Source: Bacillota bacterium (lineage in GTDB: Bacteria; Bacillota; Bacilli; Paenibacillales; Paenibacillaceae). Taken from it: DNA of 64,000 nucleotides. The translations under genes and the position numbers were made by a program. Position 1 is the stretch's first letter, and every line of letters starts with the position of its first letter. Shown here piece after piece: positions 40,950 through 48,747 of this stretch. Location: contig JAEWAQ010000042.1 in the NCBI GenBank assembly GCA_023391635.1, positions 1 through 64,000 on the forward strand, read 5' to 3'. Under the pieces are notes generated by a model that searched no databases, was not told the DNA's origin, and saw only the letters and a list, made by a program, of their open reading frames with translations.

Positions 40950-41741
40950 ATGAGCCAGCAGCTAATCGTCGTGTTTGTGATGACGATGATCATCCATACC
41001 GCGGAGACGCTGTCTTATTCCGTGCGTTTGGCAGGCGTGAGATTGAACAAGATCGCGGTCGCGCTGTCTCTGACCGGCATCATCGTGCTCGTATCGCGCA
41101 CGGCCAATCTGATCCAGGCGCCGCTGGCCGCCAAATTCGTCGACCATGCGAAGGCGAATGTCTCGTTCCTGCTGTTGAACCACCTCCGGATCGTCCTGCT
41201 GGCCTCCTCGGTCGGCACGATCGTCGCGATCGCGTTGTTTCCCACATTCGTCAACCTGTTCGGCCGCGTCATCGCCAAGCTGGAAGTGGCCGGATCGATC
41301 CCCAAGCTGGTTGCGAGCGTGTCGTTCGGGCAACTGAAGAACACCAAGCGATACTTGAAGATCCCCCGGTTCAAATGGAGTCAATACCGCTACCTAGGCA
41401 TTTCGAAGAAATTCATCGGCCTGAACGTGATCGTGACCTCGTTTTATTCGGTCGGCGTGCTCTCTTCCTTGTATGCCGCCTACTTGTTTCCGCAATACAG
41501 CACTGCCGCATCGCAGGCGTCCGGCATCATTAACGGGATCGCCACGATCCTGCTCACCGTGTTCATCGACCCCCAGCTTGGTCTCATCACGGACAAGGCA
41601 TTGAACCATGCGGAGCAGCGCACGCAGCTTGGCAAAATCTACGTCGTTCTAATGACGACCCGGTTCGCGGGGACGATGCTGGCGCAATTCGTGCTCGTTC
41701 CCGCCGCCTATTTCATCGGTTATGTGGTAGGATGGATATAA
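40950..41741 (+). CDS. amj: Lipid II flippase Amj
   Basis: About 263 residues, strongly hydrophobic, with roughly six membrane helices. The start QLIVVFVMTMIIHTAETLSYSVRLAG (residues 4-29) and the stretch VALSLTGIIVLVSRTANLIQAPL are the Amj (YdaH) pattern. Amj is the alternate lipid II flippase of Bacillales that can replace MurJ in cell-wall synthesis and, in B. subtilis, responds to cell-envelope stress via sigma-M. ATG 40950 is chosen by family length; TTG 40938 and ATG 40941 lie almost on the GGAG site. No sigma-M promoter was recognised here. Confidence 0.85.
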   Translation: MSQQLIVVFVMTMIIHTAETLSYSVRLAGVRLNKIAVALSLTGIIVLVSRTANLIQAPLAAKFVDHAKANVSFLLLNHLRIVLLASSVGTIVAIALFPTFVNLFGRVIAKLEVAGSIPKLVASVSFGQLKNTKRYLKIPRFKWSQYRYLGISKKFIGLNVIVTSFYSVGVLSSLYAAYLFPQYSTAASQASGIINGIATILLTVFIDPQLGLITDKALNHAEQRTQLGKIYVVLMTTRFAGTMLAQFVLVPAAYFIGYVVGWI

Positions 41742-41777
41742 TCACCGCACTTTAGACGATAACGGAGGGCTCTTTCA

Positions 41778-42455
41778 TTGATCAAGGCAATCGTATTCGA
41801 CTTTGACGGACTCATTATCGACACGGAGACGCCTGCTTACGAGGCTTTCCGGGAAGTATTTCGCACCTATGAAGTCGAACTCTCGCTGGACACGTACGCG
41901 CAATGCATCGGGACGACATTCGCGGTATTTAACCCCTTTAACTATCTGGCGGAATGTCTGGGACGGGAGATCGACAGCGAAACGGTCAAGCGTCAAGTCG
42001 ATGAACATCACCGCAACCTACTCGAGCAGGCAACGCTTCGGCCCGGCGTGCTTGATTATTTGAACTTCGCGCTGGAAAGCGGTTTGCGAATCGGGCTGGC
42101 GACCAGTTCTCCCTTGTCCTGGATCAACCCGTATTTCGATCGGTTCGACTTGCGGCCGTACTTCAACAGTATCACCACTTCCGACGAAGTCGCGAACGTG
42201 AAGCCGGATCCTGAGCTGTACCTGAAATCGCTGGTGAAGCTGGGCGTCACCGGCAGCGAAGCGATCGCTTTCGAAGATTCGCTCAACGGCCTTCGGGCAG
42301 CGAAGGCCGCCGGGCTATATTGCACGATCGTGCCGAATCCGTCAACACAGCATTTTCCTTTCCAGCATCACGACCTAATGCTCGGCTCCATGGATGAAAT
42401 GCCGCTTGCCGACGTGATTCGCCGGATCGAAACAAGGGAGGCGCATCAAGCATGA
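41778..42455 (+). CDS. HAD-superfamily hydrolase (beta-phosphoglucomutase-like)
   Basis: 225 residues. Motif I DFDGLIIDTE (8-17) with nucleophile Asp8 and acid/base Asp10, motif II ATSSP, motif III KPDPELY, motif IV FEDSLNG: complete catalytic set. A helical cap (about 18-85) places it with phosphoglucomutase/phosphatase-type HADs; the substrate is a sugar or small phosphate. TTG start at 41778 with GGAGGG 8 bp ahead. Overlaps the next gene by 4 bp (ATGA). Confidence 0.88.
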   Translation: MIKAIVFDFDGLIIDTETPAYEAFREVFRTYEVELSLDTYAQCIGTTFAVFNPFNYLAECLGREIDSETVKRQVDEHHRNLLEQATLRPGVLDYLNFALESGLRIGLATSSPLSWINPYFDRFDLRPYFNSITTSDEVANVKPDPELYLKSLVKLGVTGSEAIAFEDSLNGLRAAKAAGLYCTIVPNPSTQHFPFQHHDLMLGSMDEMPLADVIRRIETREAHQA

Positions 42456-42712
42456 TTGTCCCTATCAAACTGCCCAAAGAAGAGAAAGAGCAAATCGTGC
42501 GCAGCGTACAGCAATATTTCGAGGAAGAGCGTTCGGAGACGATCGGAAACCTGGCAGCCGAGCAGATCATAGACCATATGCTGCAACTGCTCGGACCTTA
42601 TCTGTACAACAAGGCGATCGCGGATGCCAGAGCCGTCGTGCTGGAGAAGATCAGCCAGGTCGACGACGAGCTGTACGCGCTGGAGAAGCAGTCGCCGCAA
42701 TCGAGGAGGTAG
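42452..42712 (+). CDS. DUF2164-family protein
   Basis: 86 residues: IKLPKEEKEQIVRSVQQYFEEER at about 5-27, then IGNLAAEQIIDHMLQLLGPYLYNKAI, the DUF2164 pattern; helical and soluble. Function unknown in the family. Translation is coupled to the HAD gene through an ATGA overlap. Confidence 0.85.
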   Translation: MIVPIKLPKEEKEQIVRSVQQYFEEERSETIGNLAAEQIIDHMLQLLGPYLYNKAIADARAVVLEKISQVDDELYALEKQSPQSRR

Positions 42713-42829
42713 CCCGTATCGAGTTTTCCAGATGGTGACATTCTTCACAGTTTACTTGTGGAATGAATCCTATAATGATTCCAAATATAGGTTCAATCAG
42801 ATCATATCCTACGCAGAGGAATCCGGGAA

Positions 42830-44587
42830 ATGATACTCATTAGCGGCGGCCATTCGGCGATTGTCTACTTGTTTCTCCTCACTTTGGGCATCATCTCCTG
42901 TTATTCCTCCTTGGCGATCTTGGACAAGTGCATTCATCATTCCTCTTGCGTCAAACGCCGATTTTACGCCTTGTTAAGCGGTTTATCTTTCGGTACGGGG
43001 GCATGGCTCGTCACGGTCAACGGCCTTATTGCGGGAGAACGTCCCGAATGGGCTTCGATGTCACCGGTATCCGGAATAGCGTCGCTCGCCGCCGTATGCC
43101 TCGTCGCCATCGTCGTGATGAACGTCTTGCATCAATGGCATGACAGCATCGTCCAACGATTATTCGGAAGCTTGCTCATCACGATCTATCTGAATGCGAT
43201 TCCGCTATCGATCGCATGGATGACCGGCGACAGGTCAGCGGCGAACGCATTCTCGCCGGAACGTTCGACAGGACTGGCAATCGGTCTTCTCGCCGTCATG
43301 GCCATGAGCCTGATCGGCATCGAATATTATCGGCATTACCATGACACGATCGGGGCGAGGAGCACGCGCTGGAAGTTGGCCGGTTCGTTCCTGTTCGGGT
43401 TGTCGCTCGTCACTGTCCCCCTGATCCGAAATGCAACCGTCGTTCCGAATACGCAAGCCGCCGCGATTACCGTTCGTTCCGAGTTTTCGGAATTCATGCT
43501 GGCAACGCTGATTTTGAATTTCGTCTTCATCATGATCGTCTTGCTGGACCGAAGAAAAGCGATTCAAGATGCCTTGCAATTCAAATCGGCCTATCTGAGC
43601 CATCCGGACGGCATATGCACACTTGACATTAATGGCAATCTGACGATGGCCAATCAAGAAACCGCGCAATTGCTCGGCATGCCGGAAGCGCTCTTGCTTG
43701 GCAAATCGTTCTTGCTGTTCGTCCATTCGGACGACCGTGACAACGTTCAGGCTTATTTGGAACGGTTGGCGGCGGGAGAGACGTCGCAGCAGGAATTTTT
43801 GGCGATCAGCAAGGGCGGGGACCGCATCGACATTGTCTGTTCGGGTGTTCCGATTCTCGCGAATGGCGCCGTTGCCGCGATCTGCCTGTTCATGAAAGAT
43901 AATCGGGAACGCAAATCATTGTACGACAAGCTGACGGAGCATGACTCCTATTATCGGGGGCTGTTCGACAATCCGGTTACGGCGATTTTCCTGATGGACG
44001 AGACGGGCAGGATCATCACCGCCAATCAAGCGATGCAACGTATGACCGGATACGGACTGGAGCAGCTCGAGTCGATGTATTTCACTGATTTCCTGCTGCC
44101 GCAAGCCGTGAATGAAGTCATTGGCATCTTGCAGCAAAAAAACAGCAACATTCCGGTTACGACCGAAATGGTATTGGTGAACAAGCACGGCTTCGAGACG
44201 AGTGTCGCCTTGTCTTGCAATCCGGTATATGCAGGCGGAAAGTACCGCGGCATCTATTGCCTCGTTCGGGATATTACTTATCGCAAGCATATCGAGAAGA
44301 CGCTTCTGGAAGCGCGCGATGCGGCGATCGAGATGAAGGACAATATCGTCGCAGTCGCAGATCCCGGCAGAATGCTCAGAATCTTGATGGCGCAAGAAGA
44401 TATCAATACGACGGAGCTTGCGGCGAAGACCGGGCTGTCGCTTGCCACGATATCCAATCTGCGTACGGGCAAGATCGTCAAGCCGCAGCTTTTGACGGCG
44501 CAATTGATCGCGGAAGCATTGAATGTGGAAATGCATCGAATATGGTCGGATTTTGACGACGCTTCCGCGGAGCCGTATCGTTCTTAA
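42830..44587 (+). CDS. Membrane sensor with MHYT-like region, two PAS domains and a C-terminal XRE-type HTH
   Basis: 585 residues. About seven membrane helices (residues 9-245); the first repeat (LTLGIISCYSSLAILDKC ... GTGAWLVTVNGL) follows the layout of MHYT sensor domains, but the Met-His-Tyr-Thr metal motif is replaced by WLVTV, so metal or gas binding of that type is probably lost. Two PAS domains follow (about 260-360 and 375-500). A Cro/CI-like HTH is at about 515-575 (NTTELAAKTGLSLATISNLR). Such a chain could sense a membrane or cytosolic cue and bind DNA directly from the membrane. It lies 279 bp upstream of the 12-gene signalling operon in the same direction and is a natural candidate for its regulator. 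No exact family is recognised. Confidence 0.75.
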   Translation: MILISGGHSAIVYLFLLTLGIISCYSSLAILDKCIHHSSCVKRRFYALLSGLSFGTGAWLVTVNGLIAGERPEWASMSPVSGIASLAAVCLVAIVVMNVLHQWHDSIVQRLFGSLLITIYLNAIPLSIAWMTGDRSAANAFSPERSTGLAIGLLAVMAMSLIGIEYYRHYHDTIGARSTRWKLAGSFLFGLSLVTVPLIRNATVVPNTQAAAITVRSEFSEFMLATLILNFVFIMIVLLDRRKAIQDALQFKSAYLSHPDGICTLDINGNLTMANQETAQLLGMPEALLLGKSFLLFVHSDDRDNVQAYLERLAAGETSQQEFLAISKGGDRIDIVCSGVPILANGAVAAICLFMKDNRERKSLYDKLTEHDSYYRGLFDNPVTAIFLMDETGRIITANQAMQRMTGYGLEQLESMYFTDFLLPQAVNEVIGILQQKNSNIPVTTEMVLVNKHGFETSVALSCNPVYAGGKYRGIYCLVRDITYRKHIEKTLLEARDAAIEMKDNIVAVADPGRMLRILMAQEDINTTELAAKTGLSLATISNLRTGKIVKPQLLTAQLIAEALNVEMHRIWSDFDDASAEPYRS

Positions 44588-44608
44588 TTGAATACGAATC
44601 AGATCCGG

Positions 44609-44633
44609 GCCGGGAATTCCCGGCTCCTTATTT
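44609..44633 (+). terminator. Terminator-like palindrome after the PAS-HTH gene
   Basis: GCCGGGAATTCCCGGC (44609-44624) is a perfect 16-bp dyad extended by GA/TC-type pairing, then TCCTTATTTG. The rest of the 279-bp gap holds the promoter candidate below and nothing else recognised. Confidence 0.55.
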
Positions 44634-44794
44634 GCGTTTGAAAAGTTTCAAATTGCCGTCCTTCTGTTTGAAAGATTGCAAAAAGATGTCGAATAATGAC
44701 GCATTCATTCGACAAACGTGTCGCTAAGCGACCTAATGGGCCATGCGAACCGTCAGACGGTCTATTTCTCCATGAAGGGATAATTCGCGTTTGT

Positions 44795-44809
44795 GAAAGC
44801 GCTGTATAA
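44795..44809 (+). promoter_or_regulatory. -10 element and possible cre before the signalling operon
   Basis: TGAAAGCGCTGTAT (44795-44808) matches cre except for its last two bases, and its end overlaps TATAAT (44804-44809). No good -35 is visible at 17 bp. The expected start lies ~50 bp upstream of the GGDEF-EAL gene. Confidence 0.35.
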
Positions 44810-44866
44810 TTCGGTTAGGATGATGATTAGGTCAAATCGATTCGGACAAGGGGAGTCGAGATAACA

Positions 44867-47026
44867 TTGTTGGAAGCGATGTGCGTCGCGGAGCCGACCG
44901 CGAAAAGGAATCTGCGTTTGCCGATCTTGATGGCCATAGCGGCAATGCTGGTCATCCTGACGGATCGATGGACCTACTTCGTAGCGGAGCAGCAAGCTTA
45001 CATCTTCGTACATTCAATATTGGAAATGATCTGTGTCGCGATCTCGTTCTCGATCATGCTTCAGAGCTGGCTTACGCTGCCGCACACGATGTCCAGGCGG
45101 ACTTCGTCGATCGGCGCCGTCTTCTTGGGGATCGGCATGCTGGATACGATTCACATCCTGACCTATCAAGGCATGCCGTTATTCGATGCCGCACCGGGCA
45201 GCAGCACATGGATTTGGAGCTTGACCCGCATGATGGAATCCATCGGGCTGCTGTCCGTGTTCGCCATGGCGGACCGTCCCTCCGGGCGCAAATTCAGGGC
45301 CGCGGCGTATACGGGTTCGGCGTTGGCTGCAGCCGCGGTATTGACGTTCGTATTCGGCTTGTTTCCGGAGCTGCCGCCGCTATTCGTCAAAGGACAAGGA
45401 GTCACGCCGCTGAAGCAAGCATTCGAAGGGTTCAACCTGTCGCTCAAGCTGGCGACGATCGTTTTCTTGTTCCGCCTTAAGGATCGAAGCGGCAGAACCG
45501 ATACGCTCACGAACGCATTCCTCATGCTCATTCTGGGCGGTATCATGTTCATGCTCTACCGCGATGTCAACGACAGCTACAATTTGTACGGGCATATTTT
45601 CAAATTATTCGGCTACTACGGGTTTCTTAACGGCATCTATATGGCCACCGTCAAAGAACCATTCATGAAACAAAAGCAGTCCGAAGCGCAGCTGTTCGAG
45701 CATCAGCGGCAAATCGAGGATAGCGAAGCCCGTTATCGTCATCTGGCGCTTCACGATGAATTGACGGGGTTGCCGAATCGCCGCTGGTTCATGGAAGCGA
45801 TGAACCGAGCGATCGAACACGATCGGGAAACGGGCGTAGCGCTTCTGCTCTTCGACATCGACCGATTCAAGTCGATCAACGATACGATGGGCCATACGTT
45901 CGGCGATTCGCTGCTTCGCGCCGTCGCGGCCAAGCTCGAGCGATTCAGCGCCGAACGGGGCATGCTCGCCCGCTTGGGCGGAGACGAATTCGCGATCTTG
46001 CTGTCCATTCGTACCGGAACGGCGGAAATCAGGCGCTACGCCCATTTGCTGATGGAGGAACTCGGCGCTCCGTGCCGCATCAACGAGCAGGAATTCCGCA
46101 TGTCCGGCAGCATCGGCATCGCACGATATCCGGACGATAGCGACAGCCCGGAGACGATGCTGAAGCATGCCGAGATCGCCATGTACCGGGCTAAAGAGCG
46201 CCGCAGCAAAGTGGAATGGTATACGACCGACATGAAGCTCAATAAGGAGACCGTCGTTTTGGAACACGAACTGAGACAAGCGATCGACCGCGATCAATTC
46301 ATCTTGTACTACCAGCCGCGAATCCGCATCGATCGGCAGGCCGTAACAGGGGCGGAAGCGCTCATCCGCTGGAATCATCCGCGCCGCGGCTTCATTCCGC
46401 CATCCCAGTTCATCCCCGTCGCCGAGGAGACCGGCATGATCGTCCCGATCGGCGAATGGGTGCTGCGCACCGCTTGCCGTCAATGGGTGGAATGGAGGCA
46501 GGAGGGCCTGGCACCCCCGAGCATCGCCGTAAACTTGTCCGGCGTTCAATTCAACGAAGGCAGGCTCGTGGAAACCGTCGGCCGGATCATGCAGGAATCC
46601 GGCATCCCGCCGGGCGCGCTGGTGCTGGAGATCACGGAAAGCATCGCGATGGATATCGGATTGGCTACCATGAAGATCAACCAGTTGAAGGCGCTCGGCG
46701 TCTCGATCGATATCGACGATTTCGGCACCGGCTACAGTTCGCTCAGCTATCTGAAGCGGCTCCCGATCGATCGGCTGAAGATCGACAGGTCATTCATACG
46801 GGATCTGACGACGGATCCGAGCGATGCGGCCATCATCGCCTCGATTACCGCGATGGCACATCACATGAACATCGCGGTTGTCGCGGAAGGCGTCGAAACA
46901 GAAGCCCAACTGGCTTACCTGAAGGAGCATCACTGCGATGAAGCGCAAGGCTTCTGGTTCAGCCCGCCCGTTCCGGCGCAAGCGTTCTCGGCATTCATGC
47001 TGCATACTAGGGGGAATCTCGGGTGA
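44867..47026 (+). CDS. Membrane-bound GGDEF-EAL cyclic-di-GMP enzyme (MASE3-type sensor)
   Basis: 719 residues. N-terminal sensor of about seven membrane helices (about 20-260) with the MASE3-like HSILEMICVAISFSIML and TIHILTYQGMP. GGDEF domain (about 295-455) with intact LARLGGDEFAIL, and no RxxD inhibitory site 5 residues before it. EAL domain (about 465-715) with EALIRWNHP, VNLSGVQFN, EITESIA, DDFGTGYSSLSYLKRLPIDRLKIDRSFI and AEGVET. Both active sites look complete, so it may make and break c-di-GMP. TTG 44867 (or 44870) follows AGGGGAG. First gene of the 12-gene operon; its stop overlaps the next start. Confidence 0.88.
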   Translation: MLEAMCVAEPTAKRNLRLPILMAIAAMLVILTDRWTYFVAEQQAYIFVHSILEMICVAISFSIMLQSWLTLPHTMSRRTSSIGAVFLGIGMLDTIHILTYQGMPLFDAAPGSSTWIWSLTRMMESIGLLSVFAMADRPSGRKFRAAAYTGSALAAAAVLTFVFGLFPELPPLFVKGQGVTPLKQAFEGFNLSLKLATIVFLFRLKDRSGRTDTLTNAFLMLILGGIMFMLYRDVNDSYNLYGHIFKLFGYYGFLNGIYMATVKEPFMKQKQSEAQLFEHQRQIEDSEARYRHLALHDELTGLPNRRWFMEAMNRAIEHDRETGVALLLFDIDRFKSINDTMGHTFGDSLLRAVAAKLERFSAERGMLARLGGDEFAILLSIRTGTAEIRRYAHLLMEELGAPCRINEQEFRMSGSIGIARYPDDSDSPETMLKHAEIAMYRAKERRSKVEWYTTDMKLNKETVVLEHELRQAIDRDQFILYYQPRIRIDRQAVTGAEALIRWNHPRRGFIPPSQFIPVAEETGMIVPIGEWVLRTACRQWVEWRQEGLAPPSIAVNLSGVQFNEGRLVETVGRIMQESGIPPGALVLEITESIAMDIGLATMKINQLKALGVSIDIDDFGTGYSSLSYLKRLPIDRLKIDRSFIRDLTTDPSDAAIIASITAMAHHMNIAVVAEGVETEAQLAYLKEHHCDEAQGFWFSPPVPAQAFSAFMLHTRGNLG

Positions 47027-47325
47027 TTCAGGAAATCAAGGCGAGCGATGAAGAAGTGCTGCTGCGGCTGCAAGGCAAAGTGTACGCGGACGAGGCCACG
47101 ATGATCCGGGAAAAGCTATTCCCGTTCCTGGACAACGGCTGCCGCCGCATCGTCGTCGACGTTGCGGAAGTCAGCTATATCGACAGTTCGGGATTGGGCG
47201 TGCTCGTCGCGCTCTTGAAGCGCACGCGCCAGAACGGCGGCGGTGTCAAGCTCACAGGCTTGCAAGGCGAAGTGCTGCAATTGTTCGAATTGACCCGGTT
47301 GACGAAAGTGTTCGACATCGAATAG
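47023..47325 (+). CDS. STAS-domain anti-sigma-factor-antagonist-like protein 1
   Basis: 100 residues, SpoIIAA/RsbV type, with the phosphorylation loop YIDSSGLGVLVAL (Ser55/Ser56). It should be phosphorylated by an RsbW-like kinase and dephosphorylated by a PP2C; both kinds of enzyme lie downstream in the same operon (52948, 53703, 54843, 56278). Start GTG overlaps the GGDEF-EAL stop (GTGA). Confidence 0.9.
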   Translation: MIQEIKASDEEVLLRLQGKVYADEATMIREKLFPFLDNGCRRIVVDVAEVSYIDSSGLGVLVALLKRTRQNGGGVKLTGLQGEVLQLFELTRLTKVFDIE

Positions 47326-47354
47326 AGGCCGGCGGCGGAGAGGGGAGACCACGA

Positions 47355-48281
47355 ATGGACAAGGCGGCGGGGGAAGCCCGGCAAACGCGGGAATGGCCGG
47401 GTTGGCATCAGGATGAACGGACGAGGATCTATCATCTCGCCTTCCAGTGTGTGTCGGAGGGCATCATGATCACGGATGCCAAATCCCGCATCGTATCCGT
47501 GAACCCGTCCTTTACGGAAGTAACAGGGTACACACCGGAGGAAGCGATCGGTGCGACGCCGCGCCTCCTGCATTCAGGCAGACACGATGCCTCTTTCTAC
47601 ATCAACATGTGGGCGTCGATCCATGCGATGGGCAGTTGGAGAGGCGAAGTGTGGAACCGTAAGAAGAACGGCGAGATCTATCCGGAGTGGCTGTCGATCA
47701 GTTCGATCCGGGACGAGAGCGGGCACATCGAATATTATATCGGCATTTTCTACGACATCACGAAGCAGAAAAGCTCGGAAGAGCATCTGATCTACCTGGC
47801 GCATTTCGATGCTCTCACCGGACTGCCGAACCGCGCGTTGTTCCTGGAGGAATTCAAGGAGACGCTGCAGATGGCCAAGCGCAAATCATGCCAATCGGCG
47901 CTGCTGTTCATCGATCTGGATGATCTGAAGCATGTCAACGACACGTACGGCCACTCGGAAGGCGACAAGCTGCTGCGGGAGACGGCGGCCCGGGTGAAAG
48001 AGACCGTACGCAAGACCGATTCCGTCGCGCGGCTGGCAGGAGATGAATTCACCGTTATTCTCCCTTACATCCAAGCCGAGGAAGATGCTTGCCGCGTAAA
48101 GCAAGCGATTCTGAAGCGTTTGGACGAGCCGTTCCTGCTAGGCGGGGAACGCGTCACGATCGCGGCTAGCATCGGCATCAGCATCTATCCGGATCACGGC
48201 TCCGATCCCGAACGGCTGCTTCGCTACGCGGATGCCGCCATGTATGACATGAAAAAGCGCAAAAAAGGCGGTGCAGGATAA
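47355..48281 (+). CDS. PAS-GGDEF diguanylate cyclase
   Basis: 308 residues, soluble. PAS domain (about 25-145; EGIMITDAKSRIVSVNPSFTEVTGY) and GGDEF domain (about 145-305) with ARLAGDEFTVI. AGDEF variants are usually active. The inhibitory RxxD site is present as RKTD five residues ahead, so product feedback is expected, unlike the operon's first enzyme. The PAS domain is of the same subtype (EVWNRKKNGEIYPEWLSISSI, FYDITKQK) as the PAS of the phosphatase at 53703, suggesting a common signal. ATG 47355 lies 29 bp after the STAS gene. Confidence 0.9.
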   Translation: MDKAAGEARQTREWPGWHQDERTRIYHLAFQCVSEGIMITDAKSRIVSVNPSFTEVTGYTPEEAIGATPRLLHSGRHDASFYINMWASIHAMGSWRGEVWNRKKNGEIYPEWLSISSIRDESGHIEYYIGIFYDITKQKSSEEHLIYLAHFDALTGLPNRALFLEEFKETLQMAKRKSCQSALLFIDLDDLKHVNDTYGHSEGDKLLRETAARVKETVRKTDSVARLAGDEFTVILPYIQAEEDACRVKQAILKRLDEPFLLGGERVTIAASIGISIYPDHGSDPERLLRYADAAMYDMKKRKKGGAG

Positions 48282-48282
48282 G

Positions 48283-48714
48283 ATGGCTGAATTCGGACAA
48301 CTCGTCGTATTCTCGCTGCAAGATCTGAGGCTCTCGCTCCCTACGCGCGAAGTGGTGGAAATCATCCGGCCTCGCGCGATAACGCCGATCCCCGGTACGC
48401 TGCCGCATATCGCGGGGATCATCAATTTGCGCGGCAATGTGATCCCGGTCGTCCATTTGAGCGTGCTGTGCGGACTTGCCCCGGGCGATCTCGGCGCCAA
48501 GAGCCGGATCGTCGTCGTCGCGATGAAGGGGGAACGGATCGGTCTTATCGTGGACGATGTGATCAGGGTGGCGACCGCAAGCGAGGAGCAGCCGGACGCT
48601 GTTCCGGAAATGCCGGGATTCCTGCAGCGAACCTCTTTCCGCGGATTCGTGAATGGGGAAGGATCGATCATCGGCGTGCTGCACTTGGAGCCGATATTGC
48701 TGCAAACACATTAA
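48283..48714 (+). CDS. cheW: CheW-like coupling protein
   Basis: 143 residues: VVFSLQDLRLSLPTREVVEIIRP at about 8-30, HIAGIINLRGNVIPVVHLS (about 46-64) and IGLIVDDVIRVA: a full CheW domain linking receptor tips to CheA. ATG 48283 lies just after the diguanylate cyclase stop; GTG 48271 is an alternative. Partner of the CheA (48748) and MCP (51362) that follow. Confidence 0.9.
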   Translation: MAEFGQLVVFSLQDLRLSLPTREVVEIIRPRAITPIPGTLPHIAGIINLRGNVIPVVHLSVLCGLAPGDLGAKSRIVVVAMKGERIGLIVDDVIRVATASEEQPDAVPEMPGFLQRTSFRGFVNGEGSIIGVLHLEPILLQTH

Positions 48715-48747
48715 TCCGAAACGGAAAAGAAGGGAGGGGAGCTTCCG

